The position numbers were made by a program, and so were the translations under genes. This document shows, in pieces, positions 1 to 47,024 of a stretch of 64,000 nucleotides of DNA. The notes under the pieces are model-generated. The model was not told the DNA's origin, did not search any database, and saw only the letters and a program-made list of their open reading frames with translations. How positions within the stretch are numbered: position 1 is the stretch's first letter; each line of letters begins with the position of its first letter. Origin of the DNA: Sthenelais limicola (Eukaryota; Annelida; Polychaeta; Phyllodocida; Sigalionidae); the NCBI GenBank assembly GCA_942159475.1, contig OW804098.1:4688383-4752382 (forward strand), read 5' to 3'.

Positions 1-995
1 CCTGTATTTACTGTCACTGTACAGACTGACCTCCAAGAAAATCATAACCTCACTTTTTTTTTTTAAAGATTTTTATTTTCGTACATGACAGAAAATGGAG
101 GAATAATAATTCGCCAACAATTAAGCGTTTTTCAAGGTTATTTGCTGCCAAACTATTATTAACAAATGATTTGAATTGAGGTTTTAGAAAAGGATGAGAA
201 CTAACTTTACCTATAACATGTTCTCCGGCACCTAACACACCAGACAAACTGAAGTGACTTATATAATATATATATTGAATAGTTTTCTTGCATTTCAAAA
301 TTACACGAATAGGGCTCTTCTGTGATAAAGGTCTTTGAAGTAGCCCATTAAATTATAAATTAAATCAGGATGATTATACAATGATATGGTTATTTCACAA
401 ACCTGTTACAGTTTTTGCTGCACTTTTTTTTCTAGTTCATTCTCAATTGTTCAAAATATATCTTTCTTGGTATTCATTTTGTACATTTTTAAATCTTGTG
501 GAACATTTTAAAATTGTGTTAATGTCCCTCTATGTCCCTCTCTGCTATCAGACAACATGGAGAAAGACAACATTCACTTCAATAATCAAATGAAAAGGAG
601 GTCTAGGTTATTTATTACTAAATTAGTTTTCAATTAAGGTGGTGTTATAAATCGATATCGCCCTGGTTGTTTCCATGGAGGGTTTGTGCTCGCCCTTGAT
701 GGGTTCCATGTATATTGGTACACTGGTGCCTTCAACCAGGATAATTGTAATATAATTGATGTATAAATGGCTACCTAGAAGTCTAGAGAGGTTTTATACC
801 ACACCTCAATAATTTGATAATCAACATCTGATGCTATGTTTTATATACTATGTTGTTATTCCTATTGACTGGAATGCTTAAATATAGATGCCATATGAAT
901 TGATCTAAACATGCATGTCATTACTTCTGACCAATTGCATTTACTGTTTGTATTAAATTGTATTAAATTAGCATTTGCTCTTCACTCAACAACAG
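1..995 (+). other. Presumed intron upstream of the first visible exon
   Basis: AT-rich sequence with no open frame resembling a PLC domain. The X-box and EF-hand exons expected upstream of the acidic linker are not seen, so this is taken as the 3' part of an intron. I see no other gene or repeat here. Confidence 0.5.
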
Positions 996-34875
<33,880 letters not shown>

Positions 34876-36450
34876 AGCTAGCTGTAATCACAAAAAACGA
34901 AGCCGGAGAAGAAAATGATGAAGAAGACAAATACAATGACACAGGGATGAATGAGGAAATCATGCCACATGCTTGCACTGAAAATGCAATCTTCTTTACA
35001 CACTTGTAGATATCATTACAAGGATATGCATTTCTTGGGAGTCTGCCGCTCCGTGGATGTGACAACCAGTCAACATGGGACTTGTAGTCCACCATGCATC
35101 TAGCGCTCCTTCTTTGTTAATGTTTTTACACACACAGCAGTTATTGAGCACCCAAGACCCAACACCTCCACCGCCAACATAATCACCCATTATGATAATC
35201 AGACGTTGCACACTCTGCTTCTTGCTGTTCGTTGGGACGGGAGAAAGGGTTCATCTTTTTTATGAATGTCTGTGTTTCACCTCTCTCTAGACTCATTGTG
35301 TAGATTATTCAGAAAGTGTTTGCTAAGTCATGAGGAGAGGATTGCTCTCATCACTCTACATGTTACTACTATTACTACTGAATGTTGTTCCTTACCAAAA
35401 GTCAACTGATCAGCTTTTTTGTGGAGAAACTTGTAAAAACAGAAGGTTTGTGTCAAAATATGAGTACATTTTTAATGGTGAACTGGTAAAGTTTCCCTAC
35501 ATTGCTTGTATGTGACAGTGGTGGGAATGGTGGGAATCTCATGCTGGTTATTAGTTTCTGTTAAGATGAAATTCTAATTCTAGACACCAAAATATTGCTT
35601 AAATCATGTAGGAAATTTGTTAGTGGAATAGCTGCAGGCGCCATGATGGTTGTCATGTCTGTTATGATAATAACAATGTTACAAAGTTATGTATTTTATC
35701 TGTAATGGGTTTCCTTCTCAAGACACACAAATAACAAGAGATAATATATTAAGAGAAGATGAAGAACACCTCCATTATGATAGATGTCTGTTTTCAGATG
35801 ATGTGATTTATATTGCTGTATATGTTGATGGTGTTTGTTGAGTCTTTGTATCAGTATGTATGTACATGGATATATATTTATTTCCCCGCCCATCCATCCC
35901 CCAACCCAGACCCTCCCGGTTATCAGCAGCGACCGTTGTCTGTTGGTAGACCCCGACACGAGAAACCCTTAAGAAAGCGTTGTCCATTATGGAGGTTCTC
36001 CACTTGTATTTTCCAGTCGCTGATCTGCATCTTGAGTGTCACCAAATATTGAAATTATTGAAGGAGAAACATTACAAGTGAGATGCATTTGAGTTGCATT
36101 TGCTACAGATAGAAACATTTGCCATTTCCTTGCAATTCCTAATCAGTATAATTGACTGGAAGGCAGGGGTTGTGTTGCAACGACTAAATATTTTACAGGG
36201 GTGTTGAGACACAAACTGCGCTGGGTAGACAGGTGGCGGCAGGCAAAGGCCTTGTGGAGGGCCTCCATGCTTCATGTCAAGGCCTAATCCAAGTACAGTA
36301 ACATCCCAGACTACGGAATATTGCTGTTAAATACTGACTTGGAGCTTTACAATGAATATCTCATAACCAAGTATCTCTATTTTATATCTTGTGGGGAGAT
36401 GGAGGAGGAAAAATGATACGATGAAGATTAATAAAATATTGTGACATAAT
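34876..36450 (+). other. Probable 3' UTR of the PLCB gene
   Basis: Follows the TAA with no further frame of note. The first AATAAA that I see is at 36430-36435; others are at 36838-36843 and 37745-37750, so longer transcripts are possible. No poly-A evidence is available. Confidence 0.4.
36430..36435 (+). terminator. Candidate polyadenylation signal AATAAA
   Basis: Canonical hexamer about 1.55 kb after the stop codon. AT-rich DNA makes chance hexamers common. Confidence 0.35.
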
Positions 36451-39400
36451 GAAATTATCATTATTATATACAGTAATGATGAGAAATACTAGTAATGTGT
36501 TTTGGTTCATTTAAATATTAATAACCCTACAACTTGAAGAAGATGAAGAAAATGAAGAAGGTTTTAGGTATTTCTGCTTGACTCTAAGTCTGTCATTATT
36601 AAATGTTTTGTTGGAAGTTTTTAGAAGCTTGATATGTCTGATTTACCACTGCTTTCTATGAGGGGTTCTTCCCTGACTGACATTTTCACTTGTCTTTATA
36701 TTTGATGAAACTTTTCTTACTTTATGAACTTTTATAGCAATTTTAAGAGATATATTAAATTGCCAACCTGTCCCATTATGAGGTGCTGAACACACAAATG
36801 GTGGTACATAGTCACTGAGAATACAGGCTCAGGCCCAAATAAAATCAAAACTAGGGTAGTATACTGCTCTCAATGGAACCATGAAATCCTCCTGCTTTTG
36901 TCCATTTGCCCATTTGCCCAGCTGTGTACATTATCAGTATCATAACCATGCAGGGTCTGCTAGAACATGTTGCAGTGGCGAAGCAAAAAGTCTGCAGTGT
37001 CATCAAACTTACAAAACATATTTTCCTCACATGATTTTATTATATATATATCTTAATGAAAATATAATCTAATCTCCCATGTAGTACTTATGCAAGAGTA
37101 CCAGCTTTTTTACCAGTAGTGACATCTAAGTTGTCCTGCTTTTATGACTGTCCCGGGCAACACCTGATCTGGCGGACTCTGCTCACTCTCATCCCTCCTA
37201 TACAGCAACCTCCCTGCTTTACTCCATGTTAGCATCAGCTGTCTGTTATTAGCTTTCCCAGGGCACTATAGCTCCTCAGTTCCTTACAAGATCTTGTTAT
37301 CCTAATCGTTGATAATGATTAGGCTAAGCTGTTATCATCAGTCATTCTTATGGTTAATAACAATGTGTCTACAGATAACTTAATGCTACAATTACAACGA
37401 TTACAACCAGCAAGAATACAAGTAATGATAGTTAAAACTAGCAAGTACAACAGTGCCCAGGCCAGTGTAACTTCTTTAGCAGGGGGCTTGTGGGTTCCAG
37501 CATTGTTAAACTATGAAGGGGAAATCTTATTACAAAGGGAAAATCTGTTACTGATTTAAATGGAATCATTGAATTTTTAGTCTTTTATGTTAATCCCAGG
37601 AATTTATATATTTAAGGTGCTGGGACAGCACCTTAGCCTCCTGCCCTACAGACTGAATGCACTTCCGTTATTATTATTACTATTGATTATTATTGTTGTT
37701 AGACTAGTGAAGCTGCAAGTGTTACCCCATGAGTGATATGTTATAATAAACAGTGATTAATGTTGACCATGTTCACTTTCCCCTTACATCCATGTGATTC
37801 TCAGCTAGACATTACACTTGTTAGCAATAATGCCACTATAGACTGCTTCCAATCTAGCTATTCATGACCAATGCATTCCCAGCTAACAAAACCAAACATT
37901 TCTCACAATATTCCATGTCAATATGTCCTGTGATGAACATGTGCACATGGTTTCTCACAATGTACCTACCGCTTTCAAACCTTTAAAGTCCAATTCTTCT
38001 TTATGTGTTTCGGTGCTTCCTTTGATAAATTCCTGTTATTTGACCTTATTTAAAAATAAATAAATTGAATGAAGGAAGGAAGATATTGGTAAGTTTAGTT
38101 GGGGATGCATCATTGTTAGCAAGTTAGTGTGTGACGGTTACACTGTAAGTCTGACTGTATAATTATATACACTACAAACCTTCACCCTGCAATCATTCAG
38201 TGACAAAGTACGTTCAGCTGTGTGACAACCATACAACATATGTATGCACCTCACAATTCTAACTCTAGCCCTCCAAGAGATAAAGGTGATTTATAGTATC
38301 ATCTGGGGACAATTAGGAAACCCTCAGCTTGCACAGCTCTTGCACAAGATTTCTTTGAGTGAGGGTTAATTGTAAGTCATGCAGGGCATGTAAATTAAGG
38401 TACAACCCTAGCCCCATAAGTTTGAACTTTGTATGAAATTGCCCAACTTTTGGAGGGGGTTGTAATTGTAAGGGCATTGTGTATAACTATATATAAATGT
38501 TGACTTATCGGTTCTGAGCTTTTTGTTTATAGCAGTATGTGTGTTATACGCAATGTAGATGGTTTTATAGACAGAGTGCACAAATCATCTTATCTCATCA
38601 TCGGGTTGCATTATAATTACGATTATCATTATTATGATAGAGAATAATGTAAAAAGTTTTTAATTTAAGGTATTTTATTGTCATCAATATATGTACTATA
38701 TATACATTAAATATAAATATATATATATACACATTGGACCCCTGTTTATTTGCATTAACCCAACATATGCCAACCCTACCATATATATAATATATCTGGC
38801 TTTCATGTTCTAAGTTTGGGTATGCAGAAAAACCTGATTATATATTTTTGGTACCTTTTTCATGTTTTTATTCATTATTTCATGGTGATATTCCTGTAAA
38901 ATATATACTTGAAGCAGATGAAGATTAAAACAAAATGGGGAAAAGGTACTTTTAAGGGATTACTTATTTGTGTACATGAAGGCAAATTTCCATTATAAAA
39001 ACAGGATCTCCATTATCTTTCTATAATATAAGAACTAATTTATAAAACTAACATGAGGATATTGGTTTACAAAGAGATTTCCAGACTGTCAAAGTTTGTC
39101 AAAATTGCCAAAGCCAAAGACCAATGTTCTCCAAAACCAAACATCTTTATCCGTAAATGTATATCAACCGTGGGACTCCACCTCCTTGAGCAATAGGTTG
39201 CAGAATCACAACTCTACATGAGCAAACTCTACATTTTTATGTTTTCTTAGCTAAGTTACTCCTAAAAAAACCTCAGCCTTTCTTGAAATTCTCCACAATC
39301 ACAATCAAATCAATCAATCACAAAAAAAATGTATGTATTGAAAATGTAAAGTAGGCCAACTTCCCGGCGAGGATGCAAAAATGTTCCTACCACTATTTGT

Positions 39401-41209
39401 AACACAAAAGAAGCATTCTTACTTTTCAAAACTTTCTTAATTCTCTACCCATGCCATTTAGGAAATCTTTCCTCCCACCAAATTGTGTACACAACTATAA
39501 GGGAACCCCTGTCCTCTAGTACCTTAATACAACTTGAATGGTTAACTTAAGTTTCATAAGTATACCTTACAAAATCATGCTGTTTGCCAGATTTCTAATG
39601 GAGGTATTCATCTTATCATGGGCAACATTTTACTGCTCTTACAACTTTTTATAGTTGTTGGAAGGATTTTATGTTGTTTATTTGTTTCACAACCCTTTCC
39701 CTCTGTGAGAGAAGCATATGTGTGAGGAGCCTGATCAAGACCATAAATCAAGAAATGCTGGTAAACTACCCCATTTCTGCTCTGTGGTTAATGTAACCAA
39801 ACTGTTACATCTATTTTGTGGTGTGTAAGTGTGTTTTACATCTCCCATGTATTAAAAAAACCTTTTGCTGACATTAACGTAACTGCTCTCATCCGCCCGA
39901 GGACCTACTTTTTTCGCTCTTTTAAAAGTGAGAAAAAATACTAACAAATATACACAATTTTAGGCTAAGCTGAACTGAAATCTTTTTATGAAGTTTATTC
40001 TGTAAAACAAATGTTGTCATAGAACTAATGGTGTATAATTCACAATGATCTCAAGCTATTAATGCTGTGCTCCCTTTTTGGTATGGCGACTGGTTGTGTC
40101 GCAACCACAGTATTTGGAAGTACTTATTCTCAAGCAGATATCTCACATCCCCCCACATGCTGTTTGTTAAGTGGAATAATGATGGCTCTTTATGTCATGT
40201 ACAACCATTTTTATGGTTATTATCAACTCTTAACTCTTGGTTGCTGGAAGTTTTGCTGCTTTGTTCTTATATGATAATCTTTTAATCTTATTACCTTCCA
40301 CCATTGTATATCTCCGTCTGCACCCTCCAGAAAGGCCAGTCAGCACAATATGAACATTAAAAGTACTGTAAAGCTAATTTCCATCAAAGAAATGTCACTA
40401 TTTTCTTAAACTTAAAATTGAAAAAATGACTTCTCAGCTGCATTTTTATACCAAGTATATCAAAACAAGTCCGATATTTCAGCAATTTAGCAACAACAAA
40501 AATAGAAGCAAACTGCGCCAAAATTTGTACATATTTTACTGGACTGGTCCGTATATACATGATTGCCAATACAACATCAAAGCCTCAAGAATATCTCAAA
40601 GCACAATTTTATTCAATCATTTGTTATTATTGTGACCTGGCGTTATAATATTTATATTGTTATAATTTATATTTTTACTAGCAAATGATGACAAATAATG
40701 ATAAATGTCTGGAGATTGGACTGATGATTTTTATCATTTTAAACTTGAATGATGAAGGAAATGAATATTTAATCCACCAGATTGACCTACTGTGTGGGAT
40801 GTATTATGTAGTAATATGCTATAATTTAAGCTTTAGATTTAACATGGATAATATTGTACACTTGAAAGGTGTTAAAAGACATTGATTGTAACAAACAATT
40901 TTTATTTTAAACCTACATTATGACTGAATAAGCTAGAAAATCTGTCTTAATTGTGGTAGACATTAAGGCTACACACCCCAAGGTAATGCTACATATTCTT
41001 GGTTGCTCTTGATTTTGATTTACAAGAATGATTCAAGATTTTCATTGAACCTAGCGTTTCCTTTTGTATATTCAGCCTGTCCAGATGATCCATACCCCAT
41101 CCTCCAGCATTCCCTTCAACTTCTTGATCCAAATCAATGCTCCAAATTTGTTTCACAAAATTAAATTTAAAAGTTTTCAGAATTAAGTAATATCAGCACT
41201 GTCATATCA
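36451..41209. other. AT-rich non-coding region
   Basis: I see no conserved coding sequence, RNA gene or clear transposon. Short AT microsatellites occur near 38695-38730. It includes alternative polyadenylation hexamers, so part could belong to longer PLCB 3' UTRs. The whole stretch is missing from the second copy block. Confidence 0.5.
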
Positions 41210-41250
41210 CTGTCACTGTTGCACCATTGTGACTGGTGCAACAGTGACAG
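41210..41250. repeat. Perfect 17-bp inverted repeat (hairpin) beside the copy-block breakpoint
   Basis: CTGTCACTGTTGCACCA (41210-41226) and TGGTGCAACAGTGACAG (41234-41250) form a perfect stem with a 7-nt loop. Sequence shared with the second block resumes at 41263, 13 nt downstream. Confidence 0.9.
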
Positions 41251-44200
41251 CCATAAGCAGAGCAGACCCTTACATATATAGGCAACATCAGCCTCCTGGC
41301 TGTGGAGGAAAGGGAGTGGATCATTAGGACACTATTACACACCTCCACCACCTGGCACTTGTTGTGAAGACATCCGACCATATCTCATGTATATCCATGG
41401 TATCTGTATAAGTGGTTATACCCCCGTTACTCCCCCCTTTACACACACATACCATCACTGTACAGCTGATCCAACACTACCGGGTCCTCCTCCTCCTGTC
41501 TCTTATATTCATGATCACAACTATACCCTATACAGGTGGGTGTCATGTCCTGCTAACTACACAAGTGTCCAGCATCAGAAAGTAATCATGCAACTTTTAT
41601 CTCTTTTACTAAAATCCTGTAATTGGTCTTATATTACACACTTCAGTAAGGTTATATTTGTTACCACAATAATATACTTTAGGATATACCACCTTGTGTC
41701 AGGGACATTTGTTGACAATATAAGGTCCTGGAATGTAAAGTGTTGTAGGAGATCTCCATAATTTGCTAGGGGAGATCCTTACCTAGGCACCTTACACTTC
41801 TACAGTTTCATATTTATACTAGCAACCCCCCTTCCCCCACCCTCCTACAACAAAATAGAATCATGGACTCAAGTAACAAGATACGCAACAATTCTAGTGA
41901 GATTTTCCCATGGGGATGCATTTGAAGAAATAATGGATATGTGTAACACTTATATTGAGATACTTGTATGTGTTTTATATGAATGAAATCCTGATGTGTG
42001 TATGCATTACATTTGATTTGTATACTCATGTAATACATATATATTATCCTAATAGATATTTTCTGCAAATAGTGCAAAAATTGAAGTGATTCTTGCACAT
42101 TTTCTCTTCACTTTTCCCTTCTCTTTTACCTATTTGAGTTTCTTCAGATCAAATTGGATCGATTTGTGTAAAATATAAATAATAAAATATCTCAGACAGA
42201 GAGACAGAGGGAGATAGAGAAGGGACGACTGGGAGTGTGGCCCAGAATAAAAACCTGCAGTGGTTGTATTAATGTGCTGTGTGATGCCATGGTTATTATG
42301 AATATATTATATTATGTCATTTGGGGGAGGAATAATAGTTACAATATAAGACGACAGAATCGGGCTCAATGCTAAATATATACCCTGTGCACACGTGGGG
42401 GTGAGAGTGGAATCTATTTTACAACTCATATCACCTGATGTCATTCAATCTTTTTAATTCACAGGTCTCAGGCTATGAAACTTGGTAAAGTAATGTGGCT
42501 TAAAATATATATTTGTGATTAACAAGGAGTAAAATATTCCCCCAAATGTAGTTGTTTCCCCCAAGTTTTGATATGAAATTTGAAGAAATAATGTACTTTA
42601 TTCTTCTGAATGTATGTTTCAATGGCATCTTTTCCAAATAGTGTGATGCATGCAGACTGCTCTTTGAATATTTCTGACATCAATTGACAATGGAAATGTA
42701 TGGTAACTTGTAAGATAGATTCCACAGAATACACATTTTTGTATTATACCCGCGGAGGTCTGTCTACTGCTTGTCCTGTACTAAAGTTTATTTCAGCTGA
42801 TATACCCTGTTGTGTACAAATCATACAATACCTTGAGTTGTAGAGAGAAACATTTTCGCCCATAGCATGTGTTTTCCACTCAAGAGGTTTTTCTGTTGTA
42901 TTTATTACAAATTTCCTGTCCTATTATGAATTGCAAAATGAGTTTGTCAAAATTTGAAATGTACAAATAGCTTGTTATGGTTTCATACAAGTATAAGGCA
43001 GTGGAGTGACAAAATGTAATTATGTTGCTATATTCGTCTTTATAGCTCTTTCTCCTCATGTCCCTATCTCTACGTAAACCATGTTTCTATGGTGACAGAA
43101 ATCACAGGGTTTTGTGTGAATATCAAGAAGAAAAAGCAAAATATTTGTGAATTTATGCATTTTGGTATTTCATGATTTTTATTTATTTAAATAATTTTAG
43201 GACCTACTAATGTGAAGTCCTGAAGTTGACAGATATGTCATTAGTGTGTAAACCATAGGGTCCGCCAAATAAGAAATTTAAATTCTAAATGATTAAAAAA
43301 AAAAAAATTAAGGCTTGCCAGTATGAATTCATAAATATGTGACCTCTATTCAATGGAAAACCGATGCACATCAGTGCTGCATTTTGCTTTTCCGGTAATT
43401 TAGTTGTTCAATTCTTCAGACTTTGTTGAAAGAATATGAAACAGCCGCCAGCCATGTATGTTGGAAAAGAACCATGTAACCAAGTTATGCAAACAGTCTA
43501 AGTTGTGCCCACATGCCACATGTCCAGTTGCCCTAACTGCTGTTACAGTTATCCAGGGCCAGTAATTAATAGATTTGGCGGGCCCTGATAAAGGTATATC
43601 TATATATAATGTGAAGTAGGTATGATATACCCCCCCCCCTCCCTCTTATAACTTTACACTCACATCTACACCTTTTTACTATTCTAAATGTAACCCCCCT
43701 CCCCTCCTTCCACTCCATTGACAAATTTTTACAAATCTCTCATGAACATTTCTCCATGTGTTTGAAGCCTATAGCTTTTAGTCCTTAGCAGAGACTTTTA
43801 TGTTATAAATAATAAATGATCAATTTTGTTTTCTGCCCTTTGCAATCATTTGTATCATGATCATGTGCAGATTTTCGAGGGATATGATTATTATGGTTAT
43901 GTTATTTTAGGGTGTTATTTAAATGAATGTGTCTGTAAACTATTACTCATTACCTGAGACTGATTTAATAGCAGACTAAGTCATGTACATTTCACTAGTC
44001 AAATAAATAAATGAGACATTGTGGTTCACTTTATGGTAAGTCAAAGTCTTCTGTGTTTTACTTTTTCATCTACTGGGAAAGTCCTTCTACGTTTATATTG
44101 AAAAAGCATAGTCCTTGGAGGTGTTGCCCTGGCCTGGTGCCATCAATACTAAGATCGATGTGACTAAAGTGTCCTGTGTCATGAAAGTATCATTGAATTA

Positions 44201-45440
44201 ATTTTCAATATTTTTCTTTCAATTAACATACAAATATTAGTCAATCCAAAATGCTATGATGACTTTGCCAGGAGGGTCAGAACATTATATGGTATGAGGA
44301 AAATGACACAATACCTTTTTGCTGCTAGTCCTCTTGCTACTAGTAGCCTTGTGCCTCTCTGCAGACTCCCGAGCTAGATTAATGACTTCTGTACACATGA
44401 GTGTGACGCAGAGTATTCTTTGACTGCCACTTTGTGTGACAGTCTCTGACACTTCTTTAAGTTCCTCCTGATTGCAGTGTTTTAGGGCACTATTATTTCT
44501 GTGGCTGCAAGCATAGATTAACAAGTTGCTCCCTTCTTTTCCCAGTTTAACATCTTATTGCTAAATACAGTGTCCAAGCACCAAATGTCCAATTCTTATC
44601 AAAGCTGCACTTTCAGCTAACAGCGATCAAAAATGAAAATCTACTTTTTGTTCTGTTCATTGCCTACCCATCTGAAAGGCATGTGACCAAAATTTTGCAG
44701 TATTTTATGCTGTTGTTTTTGCCATAAATCTTCATAAAAATCACACATTGAGTATAAACATGACATCAGCAAATATTGATAACTTAATCAAACAGTACGG
44801 GTTTAGGTGAATACTGCCATGTCTACCTATTATAACTTAATCAAACAGGTCAAAAAGTGAGTAAACTTGGCAAGAATGTTTTTTTCATAATAGCTTGAGT
44901 CACCTTAAGTCAGCTTAATACCACAGTAATCTAACTCTCTAATCAGTTGAAATGTAGTAAGAAGGCCTATAGATATAAATGACAACATACATTGATCTCC
45001 ATCTTACCTTAGCTTTGCACTTTTGAACAAAGTAGAGACGTGAAAATGTCATGGAATAAGATAATTCTCACAATTAACTTACAATATAACATAAAGATAT
45101 TAGTCAAACATAAAATAGATACAATGACTTTGCCGTGGGATGGGGGGGGGGGGGGTATGGTCGGGGGTGGGGATGGAGGGGGAGGGGCAAACTTAGTGGT
45201 GTAGTAGTTAATGTGGCCTAACAACTTAAGATACATTTAATATACCTCCCAATGAAAGTATAAGCAAAACAACTACATTTCCTTATATAAGCATTTTTGG
45301 CTCAGATCTTCAGAAAATGTACAATTTGCCTCCACCAATCGACTAAATCCTTCCAAAAATATACTCAGATTTCCTCCAGTATATATATCCTATTGAACCT
45401 CCTCCCTCTACCCTCTACATCTATGACCCCAGTGCCTACA

Positions 45441-45978
45441 CTTTACCTTCCCTCACCCTCACCCCCTACCCTCATTCACCCTCTACCCTCACTTACCCCC
45501 TACCCTCATTCACTCTCTACACTCACTCACCCTCTACCCTCACTCACCCTCTACCCTCACTCACCCTCTACCCTCACTCACCCTCTACCCTCACTTACCC
45601 TCTACCCTCACTCACCCTCTACCCTCACTCACCCTCTACACTCACTCACCCTCTACCCTCACTCACCCCCTACCCTCACTCACCCTCTACCCTCACTCAC
45701 CCTCTACCCTCACTCACCCTCTACCCTCACTCACCCTCTACCCTCACTCACCCTCTACCCTCACTCACCCCCTACCCTCATTCACTCTCTAGCCTTACCC
45801 TCTACACTCACTCACCCTCTACCATCACTCACCCTCTACCCTCACTCACCCTCTACCCTCACTCACCCTCTACACTCACTCACCCTCTACCATCACTCAC
45901 CCTCTACCCTCACTCACCCCCTACCCTCACTCACCCTCTACCCACACTCACCCTCTACCCTTCCTCACCCTCTACCAA
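45441..45978 (+). repeat. Minisatellite, 17-bp unit CCCTCTACCCTCACTCA (short allele)
   Basis: About 30 units with variants (TACACTC, ACCATC, CTTACC, CCCCCTACC). Because 17 is not a multiple of 3, all three frames are used in turn and a long frame arises with a 17-residue PSTLTHPLPSLTLYPHS period. A protein role is not supported. The counterpart at 61201-62955 is about three times longer. Confidence 0.93.
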
Positions 45979-46782
45979 CACTGAAAATTCCAATCAGGTA
46001 GATTTTCTGTATTATAATTATTAATCCCATGAAGTTGGCATTACCCTTTGCATTTTAACCAAGGTGTGGTCTTCAGGAGGAGTACAGATAGAGCAATATG
46101 CTGTGTTTTGTAAAAAAAAAAAAAAAAATAGAAATATGTTGAATAGTTAAACAACCATAATGAAATAAAACAATAATAATAAAATGGGGGAGGATATGAA
46201 TTTAATAAGGGTTCTATAGGACTCTGAGTTATATAACAATTAAAACGTATATAATAGGAGGTATAAAGAGGAAGTTTAGTTCTAAGTCCTCAATCCTCAG
46301 GAGGTTACCTATAGAAAAGGGCATATATAATACATATGAGATATAAATGGGGAACTATGTTTTAAAGTCCTCAGTCCTATAGGAGGTTATTAGTTTGGAA
46401 CATTGTCTATAACTTTAAGCCTTGTTGGTAAATTAGCTGGCTTGGGTAAAATAAAATAAAACAATGAACCACAACAGCTATGAAAAGCCTCATTACCTGG
46501 AGCTGCACCCATATATATATTATTATATATGTATATATGGTATAGCTGGCATTTCATACTCACTTGTCACTCCTCAGACTCACCTCTGCCTTCCTGTCGT
46601 CGCTCCCTATCACTATATTGTAGAAACCCCTCTATGCTGACTATATAATATATACATTGAATTTTTATTCCAGTTTTTATATAACAGTTATAAAGTCACC
46701 ACTATCTATACCCGACCTCCCATCCAATTGCATAATTTTTAAATCTAAGTATGCTAAGCTAAACTAAACTAACTCCATATTG

Positions 46783-46820
46783 GATGTGTCACAGAAAATG
46801 AGTCACACATCGTAAAAAAT
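46783..46820 (+). mobile_element. Single end of the 18423-type MITE family
   Basis: GATGTGTCACAGAAAATGAG then TCACACATCGTAAAAAAT resembles the terminal repeat of the element at 18423. No opposite end was found nearby. Confidence 0.45.
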
Positions 46821-47024
46821 GGTTTTCCCATGAAAACCCTTTCTTAGAATGAGTTTATTTTTGAGAGTATGTAGTGCTATTAGTAGTATAAATACATATA
46901 GCAAATCTTAGGACTGTATTGAATGTATCTATGCATATCTGAGGTTATATCTACTTTACTAAGGATTGAAAATTAACAAATATTGCAAACTTTTCATGCC
47001 TACAAATCTATATTAGGGTATTAG

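Larger units (their letters stand above)
41263..47024. repeat. Block present twice: first copy (matches 57011-64000)
   Basis: Nearly identical to 57011-64000 apart from scattered substitutions, small indels, a poly-G length change and a longer minisatellite in the second copy. It contains no gene that I recognise; short frames on both strands recur in both copies but look like chance. Confidence 0.93.

Noticed and set aside
41387..41761. 124-codon frame present in both copy blocks
   Set aside because: Conserved only because the blocks are copies; composition is that of AT-rich non-coding DNA, with no domain or splice context.
45297..46001. Long Pro/Ser/Thr/Leu-rich open frame with a 17-residue period
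   Set aside because: It is produced by the 17-bp minisatellite, whose frame rotates every unit; the counterpart in the second block ends at a different place. No coding signal outside the array.
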